A stretch of DNA of 64,000 bases from an uncultured Pelagibacteraceae bacterium (lineage in GTDB: Bacteria; Pseudomonadota; Alphaproteobacteria; Pelagibacterales; Pelagibacteraceae). The position numbers and the translations under genes were made by a program. The notes beneath the pieces are model-generated. The model did no database searches. It saw nothing but the letters and a program-made list of their open reading frames with translations, and was not told the origin of the DNA. Below, piece after piece: positions 1 through 9,079 of the stretch. Location: the NCBI GenBank assembly GCA_902519945.1, contig CABYLY010000001.1, positions 96,579 through 160,578 of the forward strand, written 5' to 3'. Every line of letters starts with the position of its first letter. The first letter of the stretch is position 1.

Positions 1-2
1 CT

Positions 3-944
3 TTGATTGAAATGCTGATCGGCGTTGTTATTTCCTCAATTATTATAGCTGCCATGTATACAACTTATTCAGTGATTAATAACACTTATTCTCGAGTAAC
101 AGATGTTGCTGGAATAAGTAAGTCAGGAAGAGATATTGTCTCTATGATAATGAGAGATGTTAGGATGGCAGGCTACAAATATTATTATGGTTATAATGAA
201 GCGAATGAACTTAAAGCTGAGGGTGAAAAAATTCCAAGAAATGATTATTTGCAATTTATTCCTGGAGACACAGATGCAACAGAAAAAAACAGTCATGCAC
301 CTATCGTAATTTATAGAAATACAATTGGCGATAAAACTAAAGTGGGTAGTGGAGATCCATTGGCTCCAGGATATACAATCCTTGATGAGTCAACAGAAGT
401 AAATAATGTATGTTGTGATCAAATTCATATTGTGTTCGGAGATTTTGATGCTGGTGCTACCGTAGGGGCGGGTGAGCAATATTATAAAAAATATAAAATA
501 TCATATTTTGCACGAGCTTTAGAAAAAGATGGAGACAGATTTTATGGTGTGTTCAGATCTAAGAAATATTGGAAACAAGCTATTGGTCAAGATAAAGGAG
601 AGTGGGTAGTGGACAGCAGCGAATGTCCAGGTGATGATTGTTATAGTGGTGAATTAGTAAGGGAATACTTAACAGATATGTCATTTGTTGCATTAGATAA
701 GTTCGGTCGAATTGTCGATGCAGATCCAAAAAATCCAGATAAGATTTATGATATTCGTTCAGTTGATATGACTTTAACTTTTAGATCCGCTAGTAAAACT
801 GGATTTTTTAAAAATTTAAAGCAAGGAACAACTAGACAGATATTATCATTGGGAAGAGAGCCTGAAATATTTAGTGAAGGTCAAGCTGCTTATAAAAGGG
901 ACTCGATATTTATAACTGTACACACAAGAAATCTAGGAGGATAA
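3..944 (+). CDS. PilW-like type IV minor pilin (5' end cut by window)
   Basis: The reading frame enters from the left edge: the first complete codons give LIEMLIGVVISSIIIAAMYT, the second half of a class III prepilin signal (usually GFTLIE...), so the cleavage site and start lie before the window. The conserved Glu at mature position 5 (E of LIEM) is present. About 313 residues remain, long for a major pilin but normal for PilW. The body carries paired Cys (residues around 137-138 and 208-216). It is followed 8 nt later by a PilX-like gene and then PilY1, the usual order of minor pilin operons, where PilW/PilX prime pilus assembly and carry PilY1 to the tip. The family call rests on the hydrophobic helix, size and context; the C-terminal part is not diagnostic. 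Confidence 0.8.
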   Translation: MIEMLIGVVISSIIIAAMYTTYSVINNTYSRVTDVAGISKSGRDIVSMIMRDVRMAGYKYYYGYNEANELKAEGEKIPRNDYLQFIPGDTDATEKNSHAPIVIYRNTIGDKTKVGSGDPLAPGYTILDESTEVNNVCCDQIHIVFGDFDAGATVGAGEQYYKKYKISYFARALEKDGDRFYGVFRSKKYWKQAIGQDKGEWVVDSSECPGDDCYSGELVREYLTDMSFVALDKFGRIVDADPKNPDKIYDIRSVDMTLTFRSASKTGFFKNLKQGTTRQILSLGREPEIFSEGQAAYKRDSIFITVHTRNLGG

Positions 945-952
945 TTAAATTG

Positions 953-1846
953 ATGATTAAAAATAAAGAAAAAGGATTTGCTTTAATTTTATCTATAATT
1001 TTATTAATAGTGATGTCTTTAATGGGTGGTTCATTGATAGTTATTTCATCTGGAGATCACCAAAGTAATAATAATAGCGATCAATATCAACAAACATTTT
1101 ATGTCGCTGAAACTGGATTAATAGAAGGTGAAAAATGGATTTTGGATAATTATCTCGGACATTGGATGAATTCTATTCCTAAAGATAAAGATGTGTTAGG
1201 AGAAGCTCCAGACTCACCAGGTCCATTATCTGATTACAATGTAAGGAAAGAAATATGGGATGAAAAAAAAAATGAGTATGATGACGCAAAAGAAGGAGGA
1301 TATTTTAGACATACATTTGGAAGAGGCCCAGCGGTTAATGATACAACTGTAAATAGGACAGACTCTAAATGTTTAAGTAGTTTTAAAAATCTTGATACCG
1401 ATGAAAAAGGTAATGTTAAAATTGTAGGCAAAGGAAAACTACCAATTCAAAAAAGTTTTTTAGAAATTGTCGGACCTTTGTTGTGCAAAGATCCATACTC
1501 AGAATGTGCAGCTACTGGAGCAGGCAGTTCAAAATTTCAAACAGATGCAGCTGATGCAATAATTAATGAAGAGGATGAGAAAAGTAGAAAAAAATTTGTA
1601 ATGTCAGAATTTAATTTTCTTAAAAGATTTGCGTATGAATATTTTATTATAAATATAGGTGGTGCGGCATTTAGAGATGAAGGATCAAGTATCGCAACAA
1701 ATACAAGCAATGTTGACTTGCAGGGCACAGCATATAAAATATATGCTTGTGGAATTTTTTATGGAACGGGAGGCGCTGGAGAATTGCACAATAATGATAT
1801 TGAAATTATAATACCATTAGAAAACGTTGTAGTGATGCCAACTTGA
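953..1846 (+). CDS. PilX-like type IV minor pilin
   Basis: About 297 residues. The N-terminus MIKNKEKGFALILSIILLIV is a prepilin-like leader (cleavage after KG) followed by a single hydrophobic helix. Unlike true pilins it lacks Glu5, which is typical of PilX/GspK-type minor pilins; the SGDHQSNNNSDQYQQTFYVA segment with FYVAETGL matches the PilX N-terminal pattern. A perfect AGGAGG lies at 935-940. A TTG at 950 (9 nt spacing) is an alternative start to the ATG at 953 (12 nt spacing); the prepilin leader is intact with either. It is cotranscribed with the PilW-like gene and probably part of a pilus-tip priming complex with PilY1. The C-terminal half is not recognisable beyond this. Confidence 0.8.
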   Translation: MIKNKEKGFALILSIILLIVMSLMGGSLIVISSGDHQSNNNSDQYQQTFYVAETGLIEGEKWILDNYLGHWMNSIPKDKDVLGEAPDSPGPLSDYNVRKEIWDEKKNEYDDAKEGGYFRHTFGRGPAVNDTTVNRTDSKCLSSFKNLDTDEKGNVKIVGKGKLPIQKSFLEIVGPLLCKDPYSECAATGAGSSKFQTDAADAIINEEDEKSRKKFVMSEFNFLKRFAYEYFIINIGGAAFRDEGSSIATNTSNVDLQGTAYKIYACGIFYGTGGAGELHNNDIEIIIPLENVVVMPT

Positions 1847-1850
1847 TATT

Positions 1851-2393
1851 ATGAGAAAAAATAAACTGTTTATAACTTACTTCCTCTCAATATTTTTGAT
1901 TTTTTCACCAGTAAATTCTGAAGAATGTAATTTAGGATTTGAAATAGGAGAAAATTTTTCAAATGTGACAGAAATTTTTGGTGAGATTAATGTAGACGAA
2001 TATATTAACATAATAGAAAGAGAGCCTGGTCAAGAAGACCAATTACATGGATTTGTAACAACAAAGTTTGAACATTGGTGTCCAGATCACCATCCAAAAG
2101 AAACTGAAATCAGAATATACGCATTAAATGAAGAGCCTGATATTGTCCTTGGTTACAAGCTTCTTTCAAGCAATCATATTTCATTAATAAAAGATAAAAA
2201 ATCTTTCCTTTTTTATTATATTCAAGATAATTTTAAAGATGAGGTTAAAGAAGTGTTTGATAATAAATGGTTAGGTCATGTTAGTTGGCAAAAAAACGGA
2301 AATCAATATTACTATAGTAAGCTGTTAAAATTTGACGCTCTTGTTGTGGAAGAATTGATAATAACTAAATACGAATATAGAAAGAGTTGGTAA
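1851..2393 (+). CDS. Exported protein of unknown function in the minor pilin operon
   Basis: 180 residues. The N-terminus is a signal peptide (MRKNK, hydrophobic FITYFLSIFLIFSP, then NSEEC). No domain is recognised. The mature part is acidic, has few Cys (in SEECNLG and HWCPDHH) and a lysine-rich C-terminus. It sits 4 nt after the PilX-like gene, and its stop overlaps the PilY1 start (TAATG), so it is translationally coupled to both. That position suggests a periplasmic helper or minor component of pilus-tip assembly, but this is inferred from context alone. Confidence 0.75.
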   Translation: MRKNKLFITYFLSIFLIFSPVNSEECNLGFEIGENFSNVTEIFGEINVDEYINIIEREPGQEDQLHGFVTTKFEHWCPDHHPKETEIRIYALNEEPDIVLGYKLLSSNHISLIKDKKSFLFYYIQDNFKDEVKEVFDNKWLGHVSWQKNGNQYYYSKLLKFDALVVEELIITKYEYRKSW

Positions 2394-5300
2394 TGCTTAG
2401 AATGAATAGATTAAAAAAATTAATTTTTTACTTATTTTCATTCTCAATGTTATTCAGTTATAATGCATTATCAAAGTCATTACCTCCAGGATCAGGTGCT
2501 GGAGATGTTAAGGCTAATATATTAATACTTCTTGATACCTCAGAAAGTATGGTGAATAAACCTTTTGGTGGAGCAGCAATATATGAGCCAGGAGATATAA
2601 TTTTACTTGATGATGGTAATGTATTAGTTGGGCAAGCAGGTACAGGTGGAATAATAAAATTTGATTATGACACTGAAGACTTTGATACATCATTTGTAGA
2701 TCCGGATAAAGATGGTATTGGAGAAAGAGTATTTCAAGGATCAAATAGCATGAAATCTTGTGAATTAGAATCTGGTAACGGTAAGCAGGACAGTAGAGTA
2801 AAATTTACAATGGATATGGCTAAGTCCAAAAATGTGAAAGGAACCACACCAGCAAATAAAGAGGTTATCTACGCAGCTTCATATACTTATCATAGTGTTG
2901 TTGCAATTGATGCTGATGGAGACTGTGTAGAAGTTATTGATCGAGAGGAATTAGGGGATAATAGTGATAAAGCGCTGTTTGATGAAATGCGTCCTTATGG
3001 TCTTGCCATCAGGACCATAGATAGTAATGATTATTTAGTTGTACTTGGAGAGAATAAAAATTGTACTAAGGTAGGTGAATACTGGAAAGGAAAAGGAAAA
3101 AAGAGGAGAAAGGTAAAGTTTTGCGAAACGAATGAGGATAAACCATTTTTCTATAGCAAAAATCTAACAACAGGAGTTGATGATACTTGTGATCTCGATA
3201 AAGTAACTGCAAGTTTTAAAGACGAAATAATAAATTTAAGATCAATTACGATGGATGGTGGAAATAATCTTTTCCATATTATTGATAAAGAAATTTATAA
3301 ATACCCTATTGAAAAAAAAGATGGAATTAACGGCAATGAAGTGATCTGTCCATCAGATGACGGAACTCATAAGCGTTATCAAATAAATACTGGTGGAAAT
3401 AACTATTACAAACCCGTAAAAATCGAAATTGATCCAGATGATACAAGTGTAATGTATGCTACTAGTCAAACTCGACATCTACTTCAAAAACTTTCAATTG
3501 ACACTGATCCTGATGAAATTTCTCGTAGTGGAACTATCGGACAATATGATACTTCAGCCTCAACCGCGAGCAATATTTACTTTAATCATCCATTAGCCTT
3601 ACATGTTTCAAGTGATAGAGTTTGGGTGGGTAGTAAAAAAACCTCAATACAAGAATTTGATATAAGTGGAGCTAGTATGACCTGGGTTGATGAATTGGGT
3701 ACTACAATAATAAGTAGAGCTGACGGAGCCAAAGCGGCGATTAAAGCTATAATGAATGATAGTTCTTTGACAAGCGGGGCATATTTTGGTTATGGACTCT
3801 GGAATTCTGGTACAACGCCAAATGGAAAAGGTGCATCAGGAAAATGGAAATACCATGGAGAGAAACATTGTCATGTGGAATGTCCATTGCCTTCAAATAA
3901 AAAATGGTATTGGAAATGTGGCGGTCAATGTGATTATTATCGTGGCTGGAAAGGACAACACCCTTTTGGTCGATCAAATCAATGTGATGGAAATTCTTGT
4001 TTGAGAGTGGGAGTTGGACCAAATACTGGGGCTCGAATTATCAATGCCGTTGATAATATGGAATTAAGATATGGCACAGATGGAACCGCATTCTCTCAGC
4101 TTGCCTATGATTATTATATGGATCCTAATGTAGGGTTAGTCGGTGATGATAAACCGGTATGTCAATTAAACTATGTAATCGTTATATCAGATGGTGTTTG
4201 GTATAGTCATGATAGGGCCATGGCTCAAATAAGAGCCTTAAGAAATGAGACGGCTGCAATGGGAGTTAATCCAGATGCAAATGGAACTCCAAGAGGTGTT
4301 AAAACTATTTTTATGGCCTATGGGGGTGGAATAAAAGATCCAGGTCCTGAGCAATTTGAAGAAGCGGCAAAAGCTGGAAGTTGTGATGATCCAAATTTTG
4401 GTACTCCACAACAAACTGATCAAGAGTGTAGACAATATATAATAGCAGATACTCCAAAGGACCTAGTAACTAAATTAAAGAGTGAGATAGAGAGAATTAT
4501 AGCAAGTAGACTTTCATTTTCAGCTCCTTCTATTACTGCATCGATCCAAGAAGGAGGAGATTTATATCAAGGACAATTTGAGTATGTAAAAGGTGGGGAG
4601 TGGATAGGTCATTTAATAAGAAGTCATGTTTCACCTGATGGTATAGTAAACATGCAACATCCAGATAATTGGGATGCAGCAGAAGTAGTAAGGGAACAAG
4701 CAGAAAGAAACGCTAGAAATATTTGGACAGTATTACCTGGAAAAGATGTTGATTATAAAACAAATTACAATAATTTTATTGCCGATAACAGTACTGATAT
4801 TAATTCCCTATTTGGAATTTTAGGAATGCAAGTCGCAGACTATCATAATGCTAGCACTCCATGCGTAGGTACTAATGGAAATTCTGATGATATCAAGGGT
4901 TTGATCAACTTTATGAGAGGTGAAGACTATTTTGTATACAGTGGAGATTGTAAAAATAAGTCAAATGGTTTTATTAGAGAATCGATATTAGGAGATATAT
5001 ATCACTCCAATATTGTTGAGGTTGGACCACCGAGCGCTAACACTTTATATACTGGCACAAATCAAGAAGCTTATTTTAGAGCAAAAAATGGATATAGAAC
5101 TTGGGCCAACAGTAATAGTAATAGAAAAAGAACTCTTTATGTTGGAGCGAATGATGGGATGTTACATGCATTTGATGCAGTAACTGGTGAGGAGTTATGG
5201 GCTTTTGTTCCACCATTTATTGCAGGTAAATTACCTACGATTATTAATGATAGTTTGAGAGGTATTGGGGGTACTAAAAAAGGAGGTACTAACGCGATAT

Positions 5301-7303
5301 TTGGAGTTGATGGCTCACCTGTTGTTCATGATATGTATATAGCTGGCATTAAACCAGATGGAAGTTTTGAGAAAGGTACAAAATCTTGGCATACTATACT
5401 AATGATACCTTACGGTAGAGGTGGGGCAGGTTTCTCAATTTTAGACATAACCGATCCTGATAAACCATTACATGTATTTTCAATTTATAATGATTTTGTA
5501 AACTCAAAAGTAATGATAGCTAAAGCTAATGGAGATATAGAAAATAGTTCAATTAAACCAAATCCAGATTTAGATTATTCAGGTGGTACTTTAACAATAA
5601 ACGACTCTGAGGAAGCGGCAATGGCACAACTGAATATAGACCAAGCAAGAACTACAGATAAAGCGGCAGAAGCAGCTGATGACGTCGATGACGAAATATT
5701 TACAGCAAGGGATGCCATTAGAACTTGCGTATCAGATGCTAATTTCTCATCAACTGGTACCAATGCTTGTTATAAGGGAAGAGTTTTAAATTTTAATTAT
5801 ACTATGCCAGAAGAATTTGTTGACGACCCAGCAACTTTAGATGCTTTTAAAGTTGTTGATGGAAATGACGAAAAGATTGCTGTTGTCTCGGTTTCACAAG
5901 AAGCTTCTTTAGCAACTATAACGTTTGCAGAAGATATAGTAATTAATAAGGGAGAAGGTGATAATAAAGAGGATGATGAGACAACGATTATTAAAATAAA
6001 GGTTCCTAATCTTGGAACTGCAAAACAAGAATATGATTACAGTCGATTAGGTGAAACTTGGGCTACACCAAGAATATTTAGACTTCCAGTAGGAGACACA
6101 ATAGATGATGATAAATATGTTGCAGTGTTGCCAGCTGGTTTTGGTAAGATTGGGGGCGTTGGTTCAGCTGTATATATTATAGACTTAGAAAGTATGAACG
6201 AGCAGGATGGAAATCTGCTTCCAGGTAAAATTGTAGAAGGTGGAGCTGGATTAATTGAATTAGTCGATATTAACAATCAATTCACAGATATAGATGGAGA
6301 TACTCACTTTGATATTCCAAATTCTGTCTTAGGTGACCCTGTTTTAATTACACCAGATACTTTTAGGGGCGCAAAATGGAGGGGAGGAATGGTTTATGTT
6401 AACGACTTCGAAGGGAAAATTACAAAAATAAATTTAACTAATGCGGAGTCCTCTGGAGGTCAGAATCCTGTTCCAGTAGACCTATTTGATTATACGACTT
6501 TATTTTCACTAAACACTAATGATGAAAATGGCAGGTATAGCTTTTTTGGTTTGGATGCAGCTTACGGAAGCGATACAAAAAATTTGTATTTGTTTGGCTC
6601 AACAGGAGATTTCTCTGATATCGGTCGAAGATCAAAAGGTATGGATAATATATTATATGGAATTAGAGATTTTGATTTTCCGAATTTTAGACATGTGAAC
6701 AGTGGCGCTATAGGAACTGTAACAGAAGCGTTGAATGCTAGAAAAATTGATCAAAATGATGGATATCGATTAAATCCTTTATGTGTTAATACAGCAGACG
6801 AAACAATGGATCAGGGTGACTGTCCAGCGATTACAAAAGATGCTTGGGTATTTAAATTAGACAAACCTTTTGACAAAAGTCAAGATAAGGCATTAGTTAA
6901 GAATGGACAATCGCAATTAACAGAAAATTTATATCAAAAAGCCAGTGCTTCACCTACAGTTTTCAAGGGTACGGTATATTATCCGGTCTATAAACCACCT
7001 CTTGGCACATCTTGCGCTGTTGGTGACGCGTATGTATGTGCTGCAGACGATGAATGTGGATTAAATACATCTGAAAATATTGATAGTGCTAGAAAAACGA
7101 TGGCAGCGGACTCCGGCTTTGACGAAAGCACAGGCTGTTATTATTTACAGCCAGGTGTTCTCTCTAAGTTGGTGGTTTTTGCAGATAAGTTGTTTGCCAA
7201 CATAACAACAAGTAGTGATGAACAGAAAGATACTCTTATAAGCTTACTTTCCAACGAAGGTCAAATTGGTGTGAATAGAGGAAGTTGGAGAGAAAATTAT
7301 TAG
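2393..7303 (+). CDS. pilY1: PilY1-like type IV pilus tip adhesin/assembly protein
   Basis: About 1636 residues. The ATG at 2393 overlaps the previous stop (TAATG); a TTG at 2387 is an in-frame alternative. A signal peptide is followed by ILILLDTSESM (D48-S50-S52), the MIDAS motif of a von Willebrand A domain. The VWA fold appears interrupted: after the MIDAS strand comes a roughly 380-residue propeller-like insert with NHL-type phrases, and VWA resumes near AKAAIKAIMN and VVISDGVW. A Cys/Trp-rich stretch (ECPLPSNKKWYWKCGGQC) lies inside. The C-terminal half has the PilY1 beta-propeller hallmark LYVGANDGMLHAFDAVTGEE followed by LWAFVPP, and acidic loops that may bind calcium. PilY1 proteins sit at the pilus tip and act in adhesion, mechanosensing and control of extension. 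Its stop overlaps a convergent gene by 4 nt. Confidence 0.95.
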   Translation: MLRMNRLKKLIFYLFSFSMLFSYNALSKSLPPGSGAGDVKANILILLDTSESMVNKPFGGAAIYEPGDIILLDDGNVLVGQAGTGGIIKFDYDTEDFDTSFVDPDKDGIGERVFQGSNSMKSCELESGNGKQDSRVKFTMDMAKSKNVKGTTPANKEVIYAASYTYHSVVAIDADGDCVEVIDREELGDNSDKALFDEMRPYGLAIRTIDSNDYLVVLGENKNCTKVGEYWKGKGKKRRKVKFCETNEDKPFFYSKNLTTGVDDTCDLDKVTASFKDEIINLRSITMDGGNNLFHIIDKEIYKYPIEKKDGINGNEVICPSDDGTHKRYQINTGGNNYYKPVKIEIDPDDTSVMYATSQTRHLLQKLSIDTDPDEISRSGTIGQYDTSASTASNIYFNHPLALHVSSDRVWVGSKKTSIQEFDISGASMTWVDELGTTIISRADGAKAAIKAIMNDSSLTSGAYFGYGLWNSGTTPNGKGASGKWKYHGEKHCHVECPLPSNKKWYWKCGGQCDYYRGWKGQHPFGRSNQCDGNSCLRVGVGPNTGARIINAVDNMELRYGTDGTAFSQLAYDYYMDPNVGLVGDDKPVCQLNYVIVISDGVWYSHDRAMAQIRALRNETAAMGVNPDANGTPRGVKTIFMAYGGGIKDPGPEQFEEAAKAGSCDDPNFGTPQQTDQECRQYIIADTPKDLVTKLKSEIERIIASRLSFSAPSITASIQEGGDLYQGQFEYVKGGEWIGHLIRSHVSPDGIVNMQHPDNWDAAEVVREQAERNARNIWTVLPGKDVDYKTNYNNFIADNSTDINSLFGILGMQVADYHNASTPCVGTNGNSDDIKGLINFMRGEDYFVYSGDCKNKSNGFIRESILGDIYHSNIVEVGPPSANTLYTGTNQEAYFRAKNGYRTWANSNSNRKRTLYVGANDGMLHAFDAVTGEELWAFVPPFIAGKLPTIINDSLRGIGGTKKGGTNAIFGVDGSPVVHDMYIAGIKPDGSFEKGTKSWHTILMIPYGRGGAGFSILDITDPDKPLHVFSIYNDFVNSKVMIAKANGDIENSSIKPNPDLDYSGGTLTINDSEEAAMAQLNIDQARTTDKAAEAADDVDDEIFTARDAIRTCVSDANFSSTGTNACYKGRVLNFNYTMPEEFVDDPATLDAFKVVDGNDEKIAVVSVSQEASLATITFAEDIVINKGEGDNKEDDETTIIKIKVPNLGTAKQEYDYSRLGETWATPRIFRLPVGDTIDDDKYVAVLPAGFGKIGGVGSAVYIIDLESMNEQDGNLLPGKIVEGGAGLIELVDINNQFTDIDGDTHFDIPNSVLGDPVLITPDTFRGAKWRGGMVYVNDFEGKITKINLTNAESSGGQNPVPVDLFDYTTLFSLNTNDENGRYSFFGLDAAYGSDTKNLYLFGSTGDFSDIGRRSKGMDNILYGIRDFDFPNFRHVNSGAIGTVTEALNARKIDQNDGYRLNPLCVNTADETMDQGDCPAITKDAWVFKLDKPFDKSQDKALVKNGQSQLTENLYQKASASPTVFKGTVYYPVYKPPLGTSCAVGDAYVCAADDECGLNTSENIDSARKTMAADSGFDESTGCYYLQPGVLSKLVVFADKLFANITTSSDEQKDTLISLLSNEGQIGVNRGSWRENY

Positions 7304-7503
7304 TAAATAAGTTTATAAAAGAAATAGATGATCCAAGCAAACATAGTAAGCATTGTGAAAAAAATTATTGCCATTCCAACAATTGTGCCTTGATTTACTT
7401 TCTTCTGCCATTTTTTTGGAAAAAATTTCAAAGAATATGCGTAAGCTAAAATAAATATATTAAAAGCTGAAATAATAATACATACGTATAAAAAAGTATT
7501 CAT
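7300..7503 (-). CDS. Small two-helix membrane protein, unknown
   Basis: 67 residues with two hydrophobic segments (roughly residues 5-24 and 42-64) separated by a basic loop (KFFPKKWQKKVNQG). Its ATG overlaps the stop of the upstream AsmA-like gene (TAATG on the minus strand), so it is the third gene of a pilD-led operon. The stop overlaps the pilY1 stop in a convergent TTAG arrangement. No family is recognised. A role in the envelope or in pilin processing is only a guess from the operon. Confidence 0.7.
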   Translation of the reverse strand: MNTFLYVCIIISAFNIFILAYAYSLKFFPKKWQKKVNQGTIVGMAIIFFTMLTMFAWIIYFFYKLIY

Positions 7504-8216
7504 TAGTTGATTATGTTTTTTAATTTATTTTTTAACTTGTCTTTAACTTTATTTTCAATATCTTTTGTATCAAAACTCTCAATTTTTTCCAAAAAATTTT
7601 CACTTAAAATTTTTTCTTTTACTATGGCCACTGTATTATTAAATATATCCTTTAATATATCTTTATAGTCTTTGCTTTGACTGGTGTTACCTATATTTGT
7701 AAAATTCATATCTTTTAATTTGATAGTTTTTTTAATATCTAAATTAGGAGAAGACGCTGATAAAGAAATATTTTTAGCATTTAAATTTTTAATATTGAAA
7801 TATTTATTTGAATTAGAGTATGTAGTTTTGTTTTCAAGATCCTGTTTAAGCGATCGGACATTGTCTGAAATAATTTGTTCTGCAAAATTAAAATAATAAT
7901 TTACTTTTATATTTTCTAATAGAACATTATTTATAATTACATCATTAGTAAAAATTGAAAATGCATCTAAGTCTACCTCAATTGTTTCAATCCTAAGCAA
8001 ATATCCATCAAACTTTTTATTTAGTAAACTTATTCCTTCTGCATTGGCTTTTCCATTTAAATAATTAATATTAAATTTTTCAATTTTAACATCTCTATTT
8101 AATGTGCTTGAGATATTATTTTCAAATATATTCTTTATTAATCTATCTCCAATAAATTCTACTAATAGATAAAAAAAGATTATAATAATTAAAATTGTGG
8201 CTGAAAACTTTTTCAT
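7503..8216 (-). CDS. AsmA-like (AsmA/YhdP/TamB-type N-terminal) membrane-anchored protein
   Basis: 237 residues. One N-terminal membrane anchor (FSATILIIIIFFYLLVEFIG) is followed by a periplasmic part that starts like AsmA-family proteins: NISSTLNRDVKIEKFNINYL, then repeating short beta-strand phrases (GKANAEGISLLN, IETIEVDLDAFSI, INNVLLENIKVNYYF, NLNAKNISLS) typical of the repeating beta-groove. It is far shorter than E. coli AsmA (about 600 residues), so it would be a minimal version. It is coupled to pilD by a 4-nt overlap (ATGA). Family members act in phospholipid transport or outer membrane homeostasis; a link with pilus biogenesis is inferred from the operon. Confidence 0.6.
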   Translation of the reverse strand: MKKFSATILIIIIFFYLLVEFIGDRLIKNIFENNISSTLNRDVKIEKFNINYLNGKANAEGISLLNKKFDGYLLRIETIEVDLDAFSIFTNDVIINNVLLENIKVNYYFNFAEQIISDNVRSLKQDLENKTTYSNSNKYFNIKNLNAKNISLSASSPNLDIKKTIKLKDMNFTNIGNTSQSKDYKDILKDIFNNTVAIVKEKILSENFLEKIESFDTKDIENKVKDKLKNKLKNIIN

Positions 8217-8980
8217 ATAATTATGAATTTTAAAATTTCTTTAAATAATAATAAATATAATACACACCCTATTACAAGATAAGGTCCAAAAGGAATTTGT
8301 GAAGACATCTCTTTTGATTTATTAATTAATGATGGGGTTACAATAATAAGCGCTATTACTGAAGATAAAAAAATTATAAAAGGAATACTTACCCATCCAA
8401 ACCAAAATCCTATTGCGGATAATAATTTAGCATCACCTAAACCCATGCCTTCTTTATTTTTTATTTTTTTATAAAAAAGAATTATTAACCAAATAACTAA
8501 GTAACCTAAAATTCCCCCAATTAAAGAGTTCAAGTAATTAGGAAATAGATTTATATTTAAATTTGGATCAAAAGATTTTACAAAACCAATTATCATTAGA
8601 GGAAAAGTAAGGGCATTAGGAATTATATAATGTTTTAAATCAATAAAAAAAATTATAATGAAAAATATACTTAACATAGCTAACAGTATTGAGGTAATTG
8701 ATAACCCAAAGAAATGATATATGGATAAAAAACTTATTACACTTGTAAGCTCAACTATAAAGTATCTTTTATCTATTCCAGACTTACAACTTTGACATTT
8801 TCCACCAAGTAATAAAAAAGAAATCAGAGGAATGTTATTAAACCAATTAATTTTTGATTTGCAATCTGGACAATAAGATCTTTTTACAACAATACTTTCA
8901 CCAATAGGCAGTCTATGTATACAAACATTAGCAAAACTCCCCCATATACTTCCTAAGATAAATACTATAATATAGAACAC
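8213..8980 (-). CDS. pilD: Type IV prepilin leader peptidase / N-methyltransferase PilD
   Basis: 255 residues with a GTG start and about eight membrane segments. PilD cleaves the leader of prepilins after Gly and methylates the new N-terminal Phe at the inner membrane. The N-terminal zinc-binding region is complete with two CxxC motifs (CPDCKSKI and CQSCKSGI). Both catalytic Asp motifs of aspartic prepilin peptidases are visible: FIDLKHYIIPN and GMGLGDAKLL (the GxGD signature). It is transcribed away from the GAF-PP2C gene and heads an operon with the AsmA-like and small membrane proteins. It is the only peptidase seen for the four or more prepilins in the window. Confidence 0.96.
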   Translation of the reverse strand: MFYIIVFILGSIWGSFANVCIHRLPIGESIVVKRSYCPDCKSKINWFNNIPLISFLLLGGKCQSCKSGIDKRYFIVELTSVISFLSIYHFFGLSITSILLAMLSIFFIIIFFIDLKHYIIPNALTFPLMIIGFVKSFDPNLNINLFPNYLNSLIGGILGYLVIWLIILFYKKIKNKEGMGLGDAKLLSAIGFWFGWVSIPFIIFLSSVIALIIVTPSLINKSKEMSSQIPFGPYLVIGCVLYLLLFKEILKFIII

Positions 8981-9011
8981 AATTTATAGTTTAATGTGAG
9001 AGGATAATTCT

Positions 9012-9068
9012 ATGAGCCCATTAATGCAGTATTGTACGAACAGAATTGCATCATTAAGGTGCAAATAG
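9012..9068 (+). CDS. Possible 18-residue leader peptide upstream of the GAF-PP2C gene
   Basis: A short frame MSPLMQYCTNRIASLRCK ends 11 nt before the preferred ATG of the phosphatase and is in another frame. It has a better Shine-Dalgarno (GAGAGG at 8998-9003, 8 nt spacing) than the downstream gene. It could couple or attenuate translation of the phosphatase, or be chance. Confidence 0.25.
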   Translation: MSPLMQYCTNRIASLRCK

Positions 9069-9079
9069 AAATTAGGCGC

